A stretch of 64,000 bases of DNA from NCBI GenBank assembly GCA_016806145.1, contig CP063166.1, positions 1,426,001-1,490,000 of the forward strand, written 5' to 3'. The notes below the pieces were generated by a model. It saw only the letters and a program-made list of their open reading frames with translations, was not told where the DNA came from and did no database searches. Below, piece after piece: positions 37,080-46,250 of this stretch. The DNA is from Variovorax paradoxus (GTDB taxonomy: Bacteria; Pseudomonadota; Gammaproteobacteria; Burkholderiales; Burkholderiaceae_C). Made by a program: the position numbers and the translations under genes. Each line of letters begins with the position of its first letter. The first letter of the stretch is position 1.

Positions 37080-37862
37080 ATGCTTTTCAAAAACGCGCTG
37101 CGCTCGGCAGGTGTCACGTTGATGGTGGTCGGCTTGCTGGGTGCACATATCGCGCCGGCCGATGCCGCCGTCATGCTCGGTGGTACCCGCGTCATCCTCA
37201 ACGAGAAAGACCGCGAAGCATCGATCTCGATGAAGAACGAAAGCGGTTCGCCGTATGTCGTGCAAGCCTGGATCGATGCCGGCGAAGGCAGGAACAAGAC
37301 ACCTTTCCTGGTCACGCCGCCTCTTTCGCGGCTGGACCCCGGCGTGGAAAACATTCTGCGCGTACTGCGCACATCCAAGGATCTTCCCGCCGACCGCGAA
37401 TCGGCGTTCTGGCTCAACGTGAAAGAGATTCCCGAGAAGGCGCAGGAAGACAACGTGCTGCAGATCGCGGTGCGCACGCGCATCAAGCTGTTCTATCGGC
37501 CCACGGCCCTGCGGGATAGCGATCCGGCGGCCGCCCGGAACCGGTTGAAGTGGGCCATCGTGGCGGGGCAGGACGGCAAGGGCGCCGCATTGAAGATCGT
37601 CAACCCGACGCCCTATCACGTCACCTTCACCTATCTCCATGTCAATGGAAATCAGCAGGAGATCAATCCCGACATGTTGCCGCCGATGGAGGAGCGCATC
37701 TATCCGCTGAACAGCATCACGGAGCCACAGGCTGTTTCCGTGAAGTTCACCACGATCAACGACTTCGGCGGGCAGACCCCTCAGGAAAGCGTCCGCGTTC
37801 CCGCGGCGAACGAGCCCGTGGAACTCCAGCCTCAAGCCGCGGCGACCGACAAGCGGCCATGA
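37080..37862 (+). CDS. Periplasmic fimbrial chaperone (FimC/PapD type), operon 1
   Basis: 260 residues with a signal peptide (GVTLMVVGLLGAHIAPADA). The two-domain PapD fold shows GTRVILNEKDREASISMKN (with the subunit-anchoring Arg), a G1 beta-strand region, and RTRIKLFYRP (with the anchoring Lys). It gives a strand to each pilin subunit in the periplasm. The start at 37080 puts the signal peptide right; an ATG at 37035 would add 15 polar residues. Confidence 0.93.
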   Translation: MLFKNALRSAGVTLMVVGLLGAHIAPADAAVMLGGTRVILNEKDREASISMKNESGSPYVVQAWIDAGEGRNKTPFLVTPPLSRLDPGVENILRVLRTSKDLPADRESAFWLNVKEIPEKAQEDNVLQIAVRTRIKLFYRPTALRDSDPAAARNRLKWAIVAGQDGKGAALKIVNPTPYHVTFTYLHVNGNQQEINPDMLPPMEERIYPLNSITEPQAVSVKFTTINDFGGQTPQESVRVPAANEPVELQPQAAATDKRP

Positions 37863-37872
37863 CGTCACGGAG

Positions 37873-40434
37873 ATGAATGTCGTGAGTGCCTCCGCCCACC
37901 CTCGAAATGTTCGAAAGCACGCGCTTTCGGCCATTGCGCTCGCGCTCGTGGCACACGCCAGCCATGCGCAGAAGCCGAAGGAAAGCATCTTCAACGAGAA
38001 ATTCCTGACCATCAACGGCGACCAGGCGAACGCCGATCTTTCGATGTTCTCGTTCGGCAACCAGGTGATGCCCGGCGTCTACATGGTCGAAATCATCCGC
38101 AATGGTGCCCCGCTGAGCAAGGTGGAGGTCCGCTTCGATGCGGTGGAAGGAAAGCGCGATGCCGTGCCCTGCCTCACGGTGGACCTGCTGCGCAGCTCGG
38201 GCATGAACGTGGACGCCTTCTCCGGCCTGGCGACGCTGCCGCCCGAGAGCTGCGTCGACCTGAATGCCGCGGTGCCGGAGGCCACGGCCACCTACGACGC
38301 AGGCCAGCAGCGGCTGCTGCTGAGCATTCCCCAGGCGGCCCTGAAGCGTTCGGCCCGGGGCGCGGTCGAGCCGTCGAAATGGGACCATGGCATCAGTGCC
38401 GCCATGCTGGACTATCAGCTCAGCGTGTCGCGCAGCCATGGATCGAACAGCCTCTCCTATCGAGGGCCGACCTCGACTGGCGCCTTCGGCGGCGAGAAGG
38501 TCGAGCGCAACACGTTCTATGCCTCGGTGCTGGGAGGGTTCAACGTCGGCGATTGGCGTTTTCGCCACCGCTCCAACTACGACCGCGGCTTCGATGCCAA
38601 AGGGCGCTGGCAGGCCGTCCAGACGTACGCGCAGCGCGATCTTCCTTCGATCGGCGGCCAACTGCTGATCGGCGATGGCTTCACATCGGCCGAACTGTTC
38701 GACGGCTTCCAGTTCCGGGGCGTGCAGGTGGCCTCGGACACCGCCATGCTGCCGGACAGCCTGCAAGGCTATGCGCCCACCATCCGGGGCGTGGCGCAGA
38801 CCAATGCGCGCGTCACGGTACGGCAAAACGGCTACATCATCTACAACACCTACGTCGCGCCCGGACCTTTCGCGCTGGACGACCTGTACCCGACTTCATC
38901 GGGTGGTGACCTGGAAGTGACGATCACCGAGGCCGATGGCCGCGAGACGCGCTACATCCAGGCATTCGCCGCGGTGCCCACGCTGCTGCGCGAAGGCACG
39001 TGGCGCTACAGCGCCACCGCGGGCCAGTTCCGCAGCGGTGACGAGCGCTACAGAGGCAACGCCGAGCGTCCCTATTTCGTCCAGGGCACGCTGGCGCGAG
39101 GCTTGCCGAAGGATTTCTCCGTCTATGGCGGCGCCACGCTGTCGCGCGGCTATCAGGCCGGGATGGTCGGCATGGGCAAGAACATGTATGGCTTCGGCGC
39201 GGTGTCACTGGACCTCACGCATGCCCGAACCGAGGAGCAGGGCGACAAGACGCTCAGCGGCCAGTCGCTGCGGGCCCTGTATTCCAAGACGATCGATGAC
39301 ACGGGCACCACCTTCCGCATGGCCGGCTACCGTTATTCGACGAGCGGCTTCCGGACCTTTTCCGAATCGGTCGAGATGCGCTATGCCGCGGAGAACCTGT
39401 TGCCCTTCTTCAACCGGCGCAGCGAGGTGCGGCTGGACCTGGCGCAGCCATTGGGCGATTGGGGCTCGCTCTACGCGTCGGCCCGGCAGCAGAGCTACTG
39501 GGGCAGCGACCGCAAGGACAAGCTGGTGCAGGTCGGCTATTCCGGCAGTTACGGGCGGGTGGGCTACAACATCTTCTACAGCCAGGTTTCCAATCTACGG
39601 GGACCGGCCAATCGCCAGGTCATGCTGACGCTGTCGATTCCGCTCGGATCGAACGTCAATGCGAGCTACGCCGTCTCGCGCAACAACCAGGGCCGTGTCA
39701 CCCATCAGGCGGGGGTTTCCGGCAGCGCATGGGACGACTTCCGCCTGACCTACGGCCTGACGGTGGACCGCTCCAACGAGGACGGATCGAATGGCAGCGC
39801 GAACCTGACCTACAAGGGACGCAGCGGGCAGGTAAACCTGAGCCGCAGCCAGGGCCAGGGCTATGGCCAGACCAACATCAGCGTGGCGGGCGGCCTGGTG
39901 GCGCATGGCGAAGGCCTGACCTTGTCGCAGCCCTTGGGCGAAACCATCGCGCTCGTGCGTGTTCCCAAGGCCTCGGGCGTGGGCATCGAGTCGCAGTCCG
40001 GCGTGAGCACCGACGCCACGGGCCATGCCGTCGTCCCCAACCTCACGCCCTATAGAAACAACCGCCTCGCACTGCTGACACAGGACCTGGACGACAAGGT
40101 CGAAGTCAAGCATGCCGCGCGCGAGGTCGTGCCCACGCGCGGCGCCGTGGTGCTGGCGCCGTACGAGACCTCGGTCGGCTATCGGCTGATGTTGACGCTG
40201 ACCAATCCGCAAGGACGGCCGCTTCCCTTCGGCGCGCGCATCGACAACGAGGCGGGCCAGGAAGTGGGTGTGGTCGGACCCGAGGGCCAGGCCTATGTGA
40301 CCGGCGCGGGTGAAACGGGCACCTTGAAAGTCATCTGGGGCGACCGTGCCGGCGCGCAATGCCAGGTCAGCTATCGCGTACCCGCTCAGGACGTTGCGGC
40401 GCCCATCCACGAAATGAAGGAGATCTGCCGATGA
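37873..40434 (+). CDS. Outer-membrane fimbrial usher (FimD/PapC type), operon 1
   Basis: 853 residues. After the signal peptide comes the N-terminal chaperone-binding domain (FNEKFLTINGDQANADLSMFSFGNQVMPGVY), then a 24-strand barrel with plug (APTIRGVAQTNARVTVRQNGYIIY) and two C-terminal domains (RGAVVLAPYETSVGYRLMLTL). The usher selects subunits and secretes the growing fibre. It starts 10 bp after the chaperone stop and its own stop overlaps the tip-protein ATG. Confidence 0.95.
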   Translation: MNVVSASAHPRNVRKHALSAIALALVAHASHAQKPKESIFNEKFLTINGDQANADLSMFSFGNQVMPGVYMVEIIRNGAPLSKVEVRFDAVEGKRDAVPCLTVDLLRSSGMNVDAFSGLATLPPESCVDLNAAVPEATATYDAGQQRLLLSIPQAALKRSARGAVEPSKWDHGISAAMLDYQLSVSRSHGSNSLSYRGPTSTGAFGGEKVERNTFYASVLGGFNVGDWRFRHRSNYDRGFDAKGRWQAVQTYAQRDLPSIGGQLLIGDGFTSAELFDGFQFRGVQVASDTAMLPDSLQGYAPTIRGVAQTNARVTVRQNGYIIYNTYVAPGPFALDDLYPTSSGGDLEVTITEADGRETRYIQAFAAVPTLLREGTWRYSATAGQFRSGDERYRGNAERPYFVQGTLARGLPKDFSVYGGATLSRGYQAGMVGMGKNMYGFGAVSLDLTHARTEEQGDKTLSGQSLRALYSKTIDDTGTTFRMAGYRYSTSGFRTFSESVEMRYAAENLLPFFNRRSEVRLDLAQPLGDWGSLYASARQQSYWGSDRKDKLVQVGYSGSYGRVGYNIFYSQVSNLRGPANRQVMLTLSIPLGSNVNASYAVSRNNQGRVTHQAGVSGSAWDDFRLTYGLTVDRSNEDGSNGSANLTYKGRSGQVNLSRSQGQGYGQTNISVAGGLVAHGEGLTLSQPLGETIALVRVPKASGVGIESQSGVSTDATGHAVVPNLTPYRNNRLALLTQDLDDKVEVKHAAREVVPTRGAVVLAPYETSVGYRLMLTLTNPQGRPLPFGARIDNEAGQEVGVVGPEGQAYVTGAGETGTLKVIWGDRAGAQCQVSYRVPAQDVAAPIHEMKEICR

Positions 40435-41438
40435 GCGCGCTGCATCGATGCTTTCTGGTGTCGGGAATTCTGGTGGGGGCGAGCATCGCTTCGGGCAGTG
40501 CGTTCGCGGAGTGTGCATACAGCGCGAAGATGAACAAAGGCGCCCGTATATTCAATGCGCCCAGCACGATCATCGTGCCGCGGACAGCTGGCATCGGTAG
40601 TGTCATTGCGAGCAGCGGCAACCTCAGTTTCGGTGGCGGCCCCTTCTGGATCTGTCAGGGCTCCTCTTCCGGCACCGGCGTCTACGCCATCCTCAGTCCC
40701 CTGATGGGAACGCAGGTCGAGGGGATGTCGCCGACCACCTATTCGACCAATATCGATGGCATCGGCTACAGGGTGCGAATCACGCCGGGCAAGGTCAATC
40801 AATTGGGCAGTCGCCATGAACAACATGGCAATAACTTCTCGCCCGTCTATATCGACTGGCGAGCGGTGGTGATCGAGCTGGTCAAGACGGCGCCCGTCGT
40901 GGGAAATGGCGCGATCACGCCCGGCGCCTACGCCCGCTTTCACATGGTGGGCAACCCTGCCCAGCAGTGGTTCACCGCGGACATCAACTCGGTGCAAATC
41001 CTCGCGCCCACCTGCCAGATCACCACGGCGACGAAGAACCAGACGGTCTCGCTGGGCGAAGTGCGCATGAATCGCTTCTCGGGGGTGAGCAGCACGGCGG
41101 CGGAGAAGACGTTCAATATCGGCGTGGCTTGCGATGTGTCGGAGAAGCAGCAGGGCAATGCGGTGTCTCTGATCCTCGAGGGAGCGGCGGATCCATCGAA
41201 CAAGCCCGGCGTGCTCCAGCTTTCTTCCGATGCCGACAAGGTCGCCGTCGGCGTGGGTATCCAGATACTCGACGGCAAGACCAACACGCCGGTCAAATTC
41301 GGCGAGCCCGTCGCGATCGGCAATTCCGCGGCTGGCACGATCGACATGCCGTTCAAGGCGCGCTACTACCAGACGGCCAAGGACATCATCCCCGGTCAGG
41401 CCGACGGCATGGTCACGTTGACGCTTTCCTACAAGTAA
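40431..41438 (+). CDS. Two-domain fimbrial tip protein (adhesin-like), operon 1
   Basis: 335 residues. Signal peptide to about residue 24 (GASIASGSAFA). The C-terminal half (about 195-335) is a pilin domain: APTCQITTATKNQTVSLGEV, FNIGVACDV, and the terminal MVTLTLSYK strand. The N-terminal half (about 25-190) has no family I recognise and is likely the receptor-binding (lectin) domain, as in FimH or MrpH. The ATG overlaps the usher stop (ATGA). Confidence 0.85.
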   Translation: MSALHRCFLVSGILVGASIASGSAFAECAYSAKMNKGARIFNAPSTIIVPRTAGIGSVIASSGNLSFGGGPFWICQGSSSGTGVYAILSPLMGTQVEGMSPTTYSTNIDGIGYRVRITPGKVNQLGSRHEQHGNNFSPVYIDWRAVVIELVKTAPVVGNGAITPGAYARFHMVGNPAQQWFTADINSVQILAPTCQITTATKNQTVSLGEVRMNRFSGVSSTAAEKTFNIGVACDVSEKQQGNAVSLILEGAADPSNKPGVLQLSSDADKVAVGVGIQILDGKTNTPVKFGEPVAIGNSAAGTIDMPFKARYYQTAKDIIPGQADGMVTLTLSYK

Positions 41439-41771
41439 GCAGGACGGCCGGCGCACCCCCGTGAGGGCGGTGCGGTCGTGCGGCCGTCGCGCGCTGACCG
41501 AGGCGTCGCGCGCATTTCACCGTCCCGAATCAGGGCATGTCGAGCCGCGACATGTCCATGGCATCGACGGATGCACGTCGCGCGTGCTATGTCGACCGGA
41601 GCGCAGCTTCAGCCGCGTATTCTTAACGGCATCCCCACCTTCACCCTTGCGCATCAGCAGGCCAGTCGCGGCGTGATGCGGCCGCACCCCGGCGCTCGCC
41701 GCTTCGGGCGGCCCGGTCGATCGGAGGCTCAAGCCCTCTTCAAACCCCAATTGTTTATTTATTATTATCTT

Positions 41772-41799
41772 ATTGAAAATGAATTTTTCATTGTTCAAT
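41772..41799. promoter_or_regulatory. Nested inverted repeat upstream of pilin 2
   Basis: ATTGAA AATGAA TTT TTCATT G TTCAAT: two stacked inverted repeats around a TTT centre. The outer ATTGAA/TTCAAT arms match the motif upstream of pilin 1 at 36259. Strong candidate for binding by the OmpR-like regulators. Confidence 0.55.
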
Positions 41800-41849
41800 T
41801 AGACACATCGCGTTCGTAAGAAACCTTAAAGAGATTTAATCACAATTGC

Positions 41850-41863
41850 ATTGAATATTGAAT
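41850..41863. promoter_or_regulatory. Tandem direct repeats upstream of pilin 2
   Basis: ATTGAATATTGAAT is two head-to-tail copies of ATTGAAT, 95 bp before the pilin ATG. OmpR-type winged helices commonly bind direct repeats. The motif is shared with the pilin 1 promoter region. Confidence 0.5.
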
Positions 41864-41957
41864 CGAGAGTAGCGTTTATTTGTTTTTGGTAACTACCATT
41901 GCGTTGGTCCGATTGATGTCGGACTTGTAATTCACATTACTTTTACCAAGGAAACCA

Positions 41958-42521
41958 ATGCTTAAGAACGCATTTATCAAGATCGCAGTGATCGCCGCCG
42001 TCGGCGCCATGTCGCAAGCTGCCCTGGCCCAGGATGGAAAGGTCAATTTCGTGGGTGAAGTCACCGACAGCATCTGCGGCATCGCCCCCAACAGTGTCAA
42101 TCAGACGGTGGACCTGGGCAGGCCGAACAAGGGTGCTTTCCCGACGGTTGGTTCGGGCTTCGACTACAAGAACTTCGAGCTTGGTCTGCGGGACTGCCCC
42201 GCGACCGCCACCAAGGCCAAGGTGACCTTCCAGGGCACGGCAGACACGCTCAACGCGGAACTGCTGGCGATCGATCGCGTGAATGGCACTGGTGACCCGA
42301 CGGCCAAGGGTGTCGCTATCGAAATCAGCGACTGGGGCAAGGTGAAGATTCCGCTGGGCCAAGCCTCGCGCGATTACATCATTGCTGAAGGCGACAACGA
42401 CCTGAAGTTCTTTGCACGCTACGTTTCGACCCTGCCGGTGACGCCCGCTACTCCGAACGGCCCTGCGCTCACGCCCGGCTCGGCCACCGGCTCGGCGCAA
42501 TTCACGGTTGCCTACAACTAA
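41958..42521 (+). CDS. Fimbrial major subunit (type 1 pilin), operon 2
   Basis: 187 residues. Signal peptide to about residue 24 (VIAAVGAMSQAALA), then DGKVNFVGEVTDSICGIAP (first Cys), GLRDCPATATKAKVTFQG (second Cys), and terminal AQFTVAYN. It parallels pilin 1 but is clearly a different subunit, with a longer loop before the last strands. AAGGAAA gives the ribosome site. It heads the second pilin-chaperone-usher-tip set. Confidence 0.92.
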   Translation: MLKNAFIKIAVIAAVGAMSQAALAQDGKVNFVGEVTDSICGIAPNSVNQTVDLGRPNKGAFPTVGSGFDYKNFELGLRDCPATATKAKVTFQGTADTLNAELLAIDRVNGTGDPTAKGVAIEISDWGKVKIPLGQASRDYIIAEGDNDLKFFARYVSTLPVTPATPNGPALTPGSATGSAQFTVAYN

Positions 42522-42707
42522 TTGAGCATGACGGCGCGAGGTCTTCGCGATCTCGCGTCGTTCTGAGGCGCGCATCGGCGGCGCAAGGCCGCGCAGTTCT
42601 TGCGTTCGTCTCCAGTTGATCGATTTTTTCCTTTGAGGCGTCGCCATCGGCGCGTCGGAGTGCGCGTGTGCGCGCGTCATGGATGCGGTTCGCACCGAGG
42701 AATACAT

Positions 42708-43529
42708 ATGTACAGCAACAAACGAATTCGGTGGGTCTTCGGCATTCTGGTGATGCTTGGATTCCAGTGCCTGGCGAGCGCCAGCGTGATGCTTTCCGGC
42801 ACGCGCGTGATCCTGCGCGAGAAGGACCGTGAAACCTCCCTGCCGATGAAGAATTACGGCACATCGCCCTACGTGATCCAGGCCTGGGTCGATGCCGGCG
42901 AGGGCAAGAACAAGACCCCGTTGATCGTCACGCCGCCGCTGTCGCGGCTCGATCCGGGCAAGGAGAACCTTCTGCGCGTGATGCGCGTCGCCGGTGACCT
43001 GCCGGCCGATCGCGAGTCCGTGTTCTGGCTCAACGTCAAGGAGATTCCCCAGCTGTCGAACCAGGACAATGTGCTGCAGGTCGCGATCCGCAACCGGCTC
43101 AAGCTGTTCTACCGGCCCGCGGGCCTGCCGGGCAGTGCATCGGAGTCGCGCACCCTGCTCAAATGGTCGGTGAGCGCGGGGCCGCAAGGCCAGGGCGCCG
43201 TGCTCAAGGTCGGCAATGCGAGCGCCTATCACATCACCCTGCTGAAACTGACGGTCAACAAGGGGCAGGGGCCGGACGGGAAGGACCAGGAAGAGCTCGA
43301 TGCGGGTATGGTCCCGCCGTTCGGCGAGTTGAGCTTTCCGTTCAAGACCCTCAAGGTCCCGCAGGCCATCCAGATCAATTTCACGACCGTCAGCGACTAC
43401 GGCAGCGAAACACCCGAGGAATTCGTCAAGGTGCCCGAGGGTGCCGAACCCGTGGCCTTGAAGGCCGAGCCGGCACCCATTCCCGAAGCTCCTTCCGTTT
43501 CCGCCACCCGCAGCGGCGCGCCGCGTTAA
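42708..43529 (+). CDS. Periplasmic fimbrial chaperone, operon 2
   Basis: 273 residues with a signal peptide (WVFGILVMLGFQCLASA). GTRVILREKDRETSLPMKN and RNRLKLFYRP carry the same anchoring Arg and Lys as the 37080 chaperone; the two are clearly paralogues. It has a Pro/Ala-rich tail (EPAPIPEAPSVSA) not seen in operon 1. The ATG at 42708 follows a GAGGA site; a longer frame upstream to 42600 is polar and lacks a signal peptide. Confidence 0.93.
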   Translation: MYSNKRIRWVFGILVMLGFQCLASASVMLSGTRVILREKDRETSLPMKNYGTSPYVIQAWVDAGEGKNKTPLIVTPPLSRLDPGKENLLRVMRVAGDLPADRESVFWLNVKEIPQLSNQDNVLQVAIRNRLKLFYRPAGLPGSASESRTLLKWSVSAGPQGQGAVLKVGNASAYHITLLKLTVNKGQGPDGKDQEELDAGMVPPFGELSFPFKTLKVPQAIQINFTTVSDYGSETPEEFVKVPEGAEPVALKAEPAPIPEAPSVSATRSGAPR

Positions 43530-43533
43530 GCCG

Positions 43534-46194
43534 ATGCGACGTACGTACCCCCCGCAGGCGCGCGCAGGCGTGCCGTTCCGCCTCAGCCTGTGCGCCGCCG
43601 TGCTCGGCGCCCTCGGTGCGCCGGTCGTCGCGCAGCAGTTCGTCGCATCGAGCTTCAACGAGGGCTTTCTCGGCGTCGGCGGTGACCAGCAGAGTGCCAA
43701 CCTGTCGCTGTTCGCCTTCGGCAATCGCGTGCTGCCCGGTTCGTACACCGTCGACGTGTCGGTCAACAAGCGAAGCGCGGGCCAGGCCGTGATCCGCTTC
43801 GATGCCAAGGACGGCAAGAGCGACGCCCAGCCTTGCCTCACGCGCGGCATGCTCGACGGGTGGGGTCTCAACGTGGCGGTGTTTCCAACGCTGGCGGCGC
43901 TGGCGGACGACGCCTGCGTGGATCTGGCTGCGGCCATTCCCGATGCGTCCTCCAGCTACGACCCCGACAAGCTGCGCCTCGCGGTCAGCATCCCGCAGGC
44001 GGCGATGAAGCGCTCGGCGCGCGGTGCCGTGGATTCCGACAGGTGGGACAAGGGCATCACGGCCGGGATGCTCGACTACCAGGTCAACTTCGCGCGCCAT
44101 GGCGGCGACAACGCCCCCCGCGGGCCCGACCCCTTCGCGGTGCCGCGCAGCGCGTTCGACGGCAACCCGTTCGGCGAGCGCTACCGGGAGCCCCGGCGCG
44201 ACAGCCTGTTCGCGGGCATTCGTGCCGGCTTCAACCACGGCGACTGGCGCTTTCGCCACTTCTCGACCTACAGCCGCGGTTCCGATGGGCGAGGCCGCTG
44301 GCAGGCGGTCAACACCTATGCGCAGCGCGACCTGGTCTCGCTCAAGTCCCAGGTGATGATCGGCGACGGCAACACCCCCGGCAACCTGTTCGACAGCGTG
44401 CCGTTCCGTGGCGTGCAGATCGCCACCGACGAGTCGATGCTGCCCGACAGCCAGCAGGGCTATGCGCCCACCATCCGCGGCATTGCGCGGACCAATGCGC
44501 GCGTGACCGTGCGGCAGAACGGCTACGCCATCTACAGCACCTTCGTGGCACCTGGTGCCTTCGTGATCGACGATCTCTATCCCACGGCGGCGAGCGGCGA
44601 CCTGGAAGTGATCGTCACCGAGGCCGACGGACGCGAAACCAAGTTCATCCAGGCGTTCTCGGCCGTGCCGACGCTGTTGCGCGAAGGAACCTGGCGCTAT
44701 TCGGCCACGATCGGCAAGTACCGCCGCGCGCTCGGCGACGAGTTCATCCAGTCCTCCTACGGCTGGGGGTATGGCGGCCTTGCGCCCTGGGCCTGGCCGC
44801 GGCGATCGCGGGCCGAGCCGGCCTTCGTGCAGGGCACGGTGGCGCACGGCCTGAGCAACGACTACAGCGTCTATGGCGGGCTCATCGCCTCGGGGCGTTA
44901 CCAGTCGGTGATGGCCGGCGTGGGCAAGAACATGCAAGCGCTCGGCGCCATCTCCGCCGACCTCTCGGCCGCGCGCGCCGTGGTGTCGCAGCCGCTGCTG
45001 ATCGATCGAACCTACAACGGCCAGTCGGTGCGCTTCCTGTACTCGAAGGCCTTCGACGCGGGGACCACCGTGCGCGTGGCCGGCTACCGCTATTCCACCA
45101 GCGGCTACCGCACCTTCCAGGAAGCCGCGGACATGCAGGGGCTCGATCCGCGGGAACGCCTCCACAACCGTCGCAACGAGCTGCGGCTGGAGCTTTCCCA
45201 GTCGCTCGGCGACTGGGGCGCGGTGACCGCGTCGGCGCGCCAGCAGAGCTACTGGGGCACCGGCGCCAAGGACAGCCTGGTGCAGATCGGCTACTCGGGC
45301 AGCTACAAGCAGTTCGGCTACGGGATCTACTACAACCGCAGCAGCAACCTCTACAACCGGGCGCCGACCAACCAGATCATGGTCACGCTGAGCATTCCGT
45401 TGGGCGCCTCCGGCGCCAACGCCCACTACTCGGTGATGCACGAGCGCAACGGTCGCACCAGCCAGCAGGCCAGCATCTCCGGCACCGTGCTCGAGGATTC
45501 GCGCCTGAGCTACAGCGTGTCGGCCAGCCATGCCGGGGACCAGGGCTCCACCGGCGGCGCCAGTGCCAGCTACATGTCGCCCGTGGGGCGTTTCGACTTC
45601 AGCCATTCGCAGGGCTCGGGCTACCGGCAGACCAGTGTCGGCATGGCCGGCGGCTTGCTGGCGCACGGCGGCGGCGTGACGCTGTCGCAACCGCTGGGCG
45701 ACACGATCGCGCTGGTGCAGGTGCCCAAGGCTTCGGGCGTGGGCATCGAATCGCGGCCCGGCCTGGCCACCGACTGGGCCGGCAATGCGGTGGTCGCCAA
45801 CGTCAGCCCCTATCGCGAGAACCGCCTGGCCGTGCGCACGCAGGACCTGGGCGACAACGTGGAGGTCAAGAACGCGGTGACCGAGGTCGTGCCCACGCGC
45901 GGCGCGGTGGTGGTGGCGAAGTTCGACACGGCCGTGGGCTATCGGCTGATGCTGACCTTGAAGGGCCGCAAGGGCGAGCCGCTGCCCTTCGGATCCATGG
46001 TCGAGAACGAGGCGGGCCAGGAAATGGGCATCGTGGGCCCCGATGGCCAGGCCTTCGTGACCGGCGCGCCACCGAGCGGGCGCTTCACGGTGCGCTGGGG
46101 ACGGCGCGACGAGGATCGCTGCACCTTTGGCTACAGCCTGCCCGAGGAGGTCGGCGCGCCGCCGATTCGCGAAGCGGCGGCGACTTGTGAATGA
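43534..46194 (+). CDS. Outer-membrane fimbrial usher, operon 2
   Basis: 886 residues, paralogous to the 853-residue usher at 37873 over its full length: FNEGFLGVGGDQQSANLSLFAFGNRVLPGSY, APTIRGIARTNARVTVRQNGYAIY, RGAVVVAKFDTAVGYRLMLTL. Extra length comes from a loop near residues 185-210 (Pro/Arg-rich) and a Tyr/Trp-rich insert near 403-428 (GWGYGGLAPWAW). It starts 4 bp after the chaperone stop. It should assemble a fibre distinct from that of operon 1. Confidence 0.95.
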   Translation: MRRTYPPQARAGVPFRLSLCAAVLGALGAPVVAQQFVASSFNEGFLGVGGDQQSANLSLFAFGNRVLPGSYTVDVSVNKRSAGQAVIRFDAKDGKSDAQPCLTRGMLDGWGLNVAVFPTLAALADDACVDLAAAIPDASSSYDPDKLRLAVSIPQAAMKRSARGAVDSDRWDKGITAGMLDYQVNFARHGGDNAPRGPDPFAVPRSAFDGNPFGERYREPRRDSLFAGIRAGFNHGDWRFRHFSTYSRGSDGRGRWQAVNTYAQRDLVSLKSQVMIGDGNTPGNLFDSVPFRGVQIATDESMLPDSQQGYAPTIRGIARTNARVTVRQNGYAIYSTFVAPGAFVIDDLYPTAASGDLEVIVTEADGRETKFIQAFSAVPTLLREGTWRYSATIGKYRRALGDEFIQSSYGWGYGGLAPWAWPRRSRAEPAFVQGTVAHGLSNDYSVYGGLIASGRYQSVMAGVGKNMQALGAISADLSAARAVVSQPLLIDRTYNGQSVRFLYSKAFDAGTTVRVAGYRYSTSGYRTFQEAADMQGLDPRERLHNRRNELRLELSQSLGDWGAVTASARQQSYWGTGAKDSLVQIGYSGSYKQFGYGIYYNRSSNLYNRAPTNQIMVTLSIPLGASGANAHYSVMHERNGRTSQQASISGTVLEDSRLSYSVSASHAGDQGSTGGASASYMSPVGRFDFSHSQGSGYRQTSVGMAGGLLAHGGGVTLSQPLGDTIALVQVPKASGVGIESRPGLATDWAGNAVVANVSPYRENRLAVRTQDLGDNVEVKNAVTEVVPTRGAVVVAKFDTAVGYRLMLTLKGRKGEPLPFGSMVENEAGQEMGIVGPDGQAFVTGAPPSGRFTVRWGRRDEDRCTFGYSLPEEVGAPPIREAAATCE

Positions 46195-46250
46195 AGCAAC
46201 GGTGAAGGGCGACCCGCTCGCCCCGCGCCGGAAATGATGAAGGATTGAAT

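Larger units (their letters stand above)
41439..41957. other. 519-bp intergenic region before fimbrial operon 2
   Basis: No gene is supported: short open frames here look like neither known proteins nor typical local coding sequence. The left 300 bp is GC-rich with a hairpin (CGCACC to GGTGCG, 41452-41474). The right 200 bp (41750-41957) is strongly AT-rich and carries the inverted and direct repeats at 41772 and 41850, so it is the promoter region of pilin 2. A decayed gene at the left cannot be ruled out. Confidence 0.65.

Noticed and set aside
41478..41819. 113-codon frame in the spacer before fimbrial operon 2
   Set aside because: No recognisable similarity, no good ribosome site, and it runs into the AT-rich promoter DNA. 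A remnant cannot be excluded.
42522..42707. Terminator after pilin 2
   Set aside because: An imperfect stem (CGCGAG to CTCGCG near 42545) exists but has no T-run, so it was not called.
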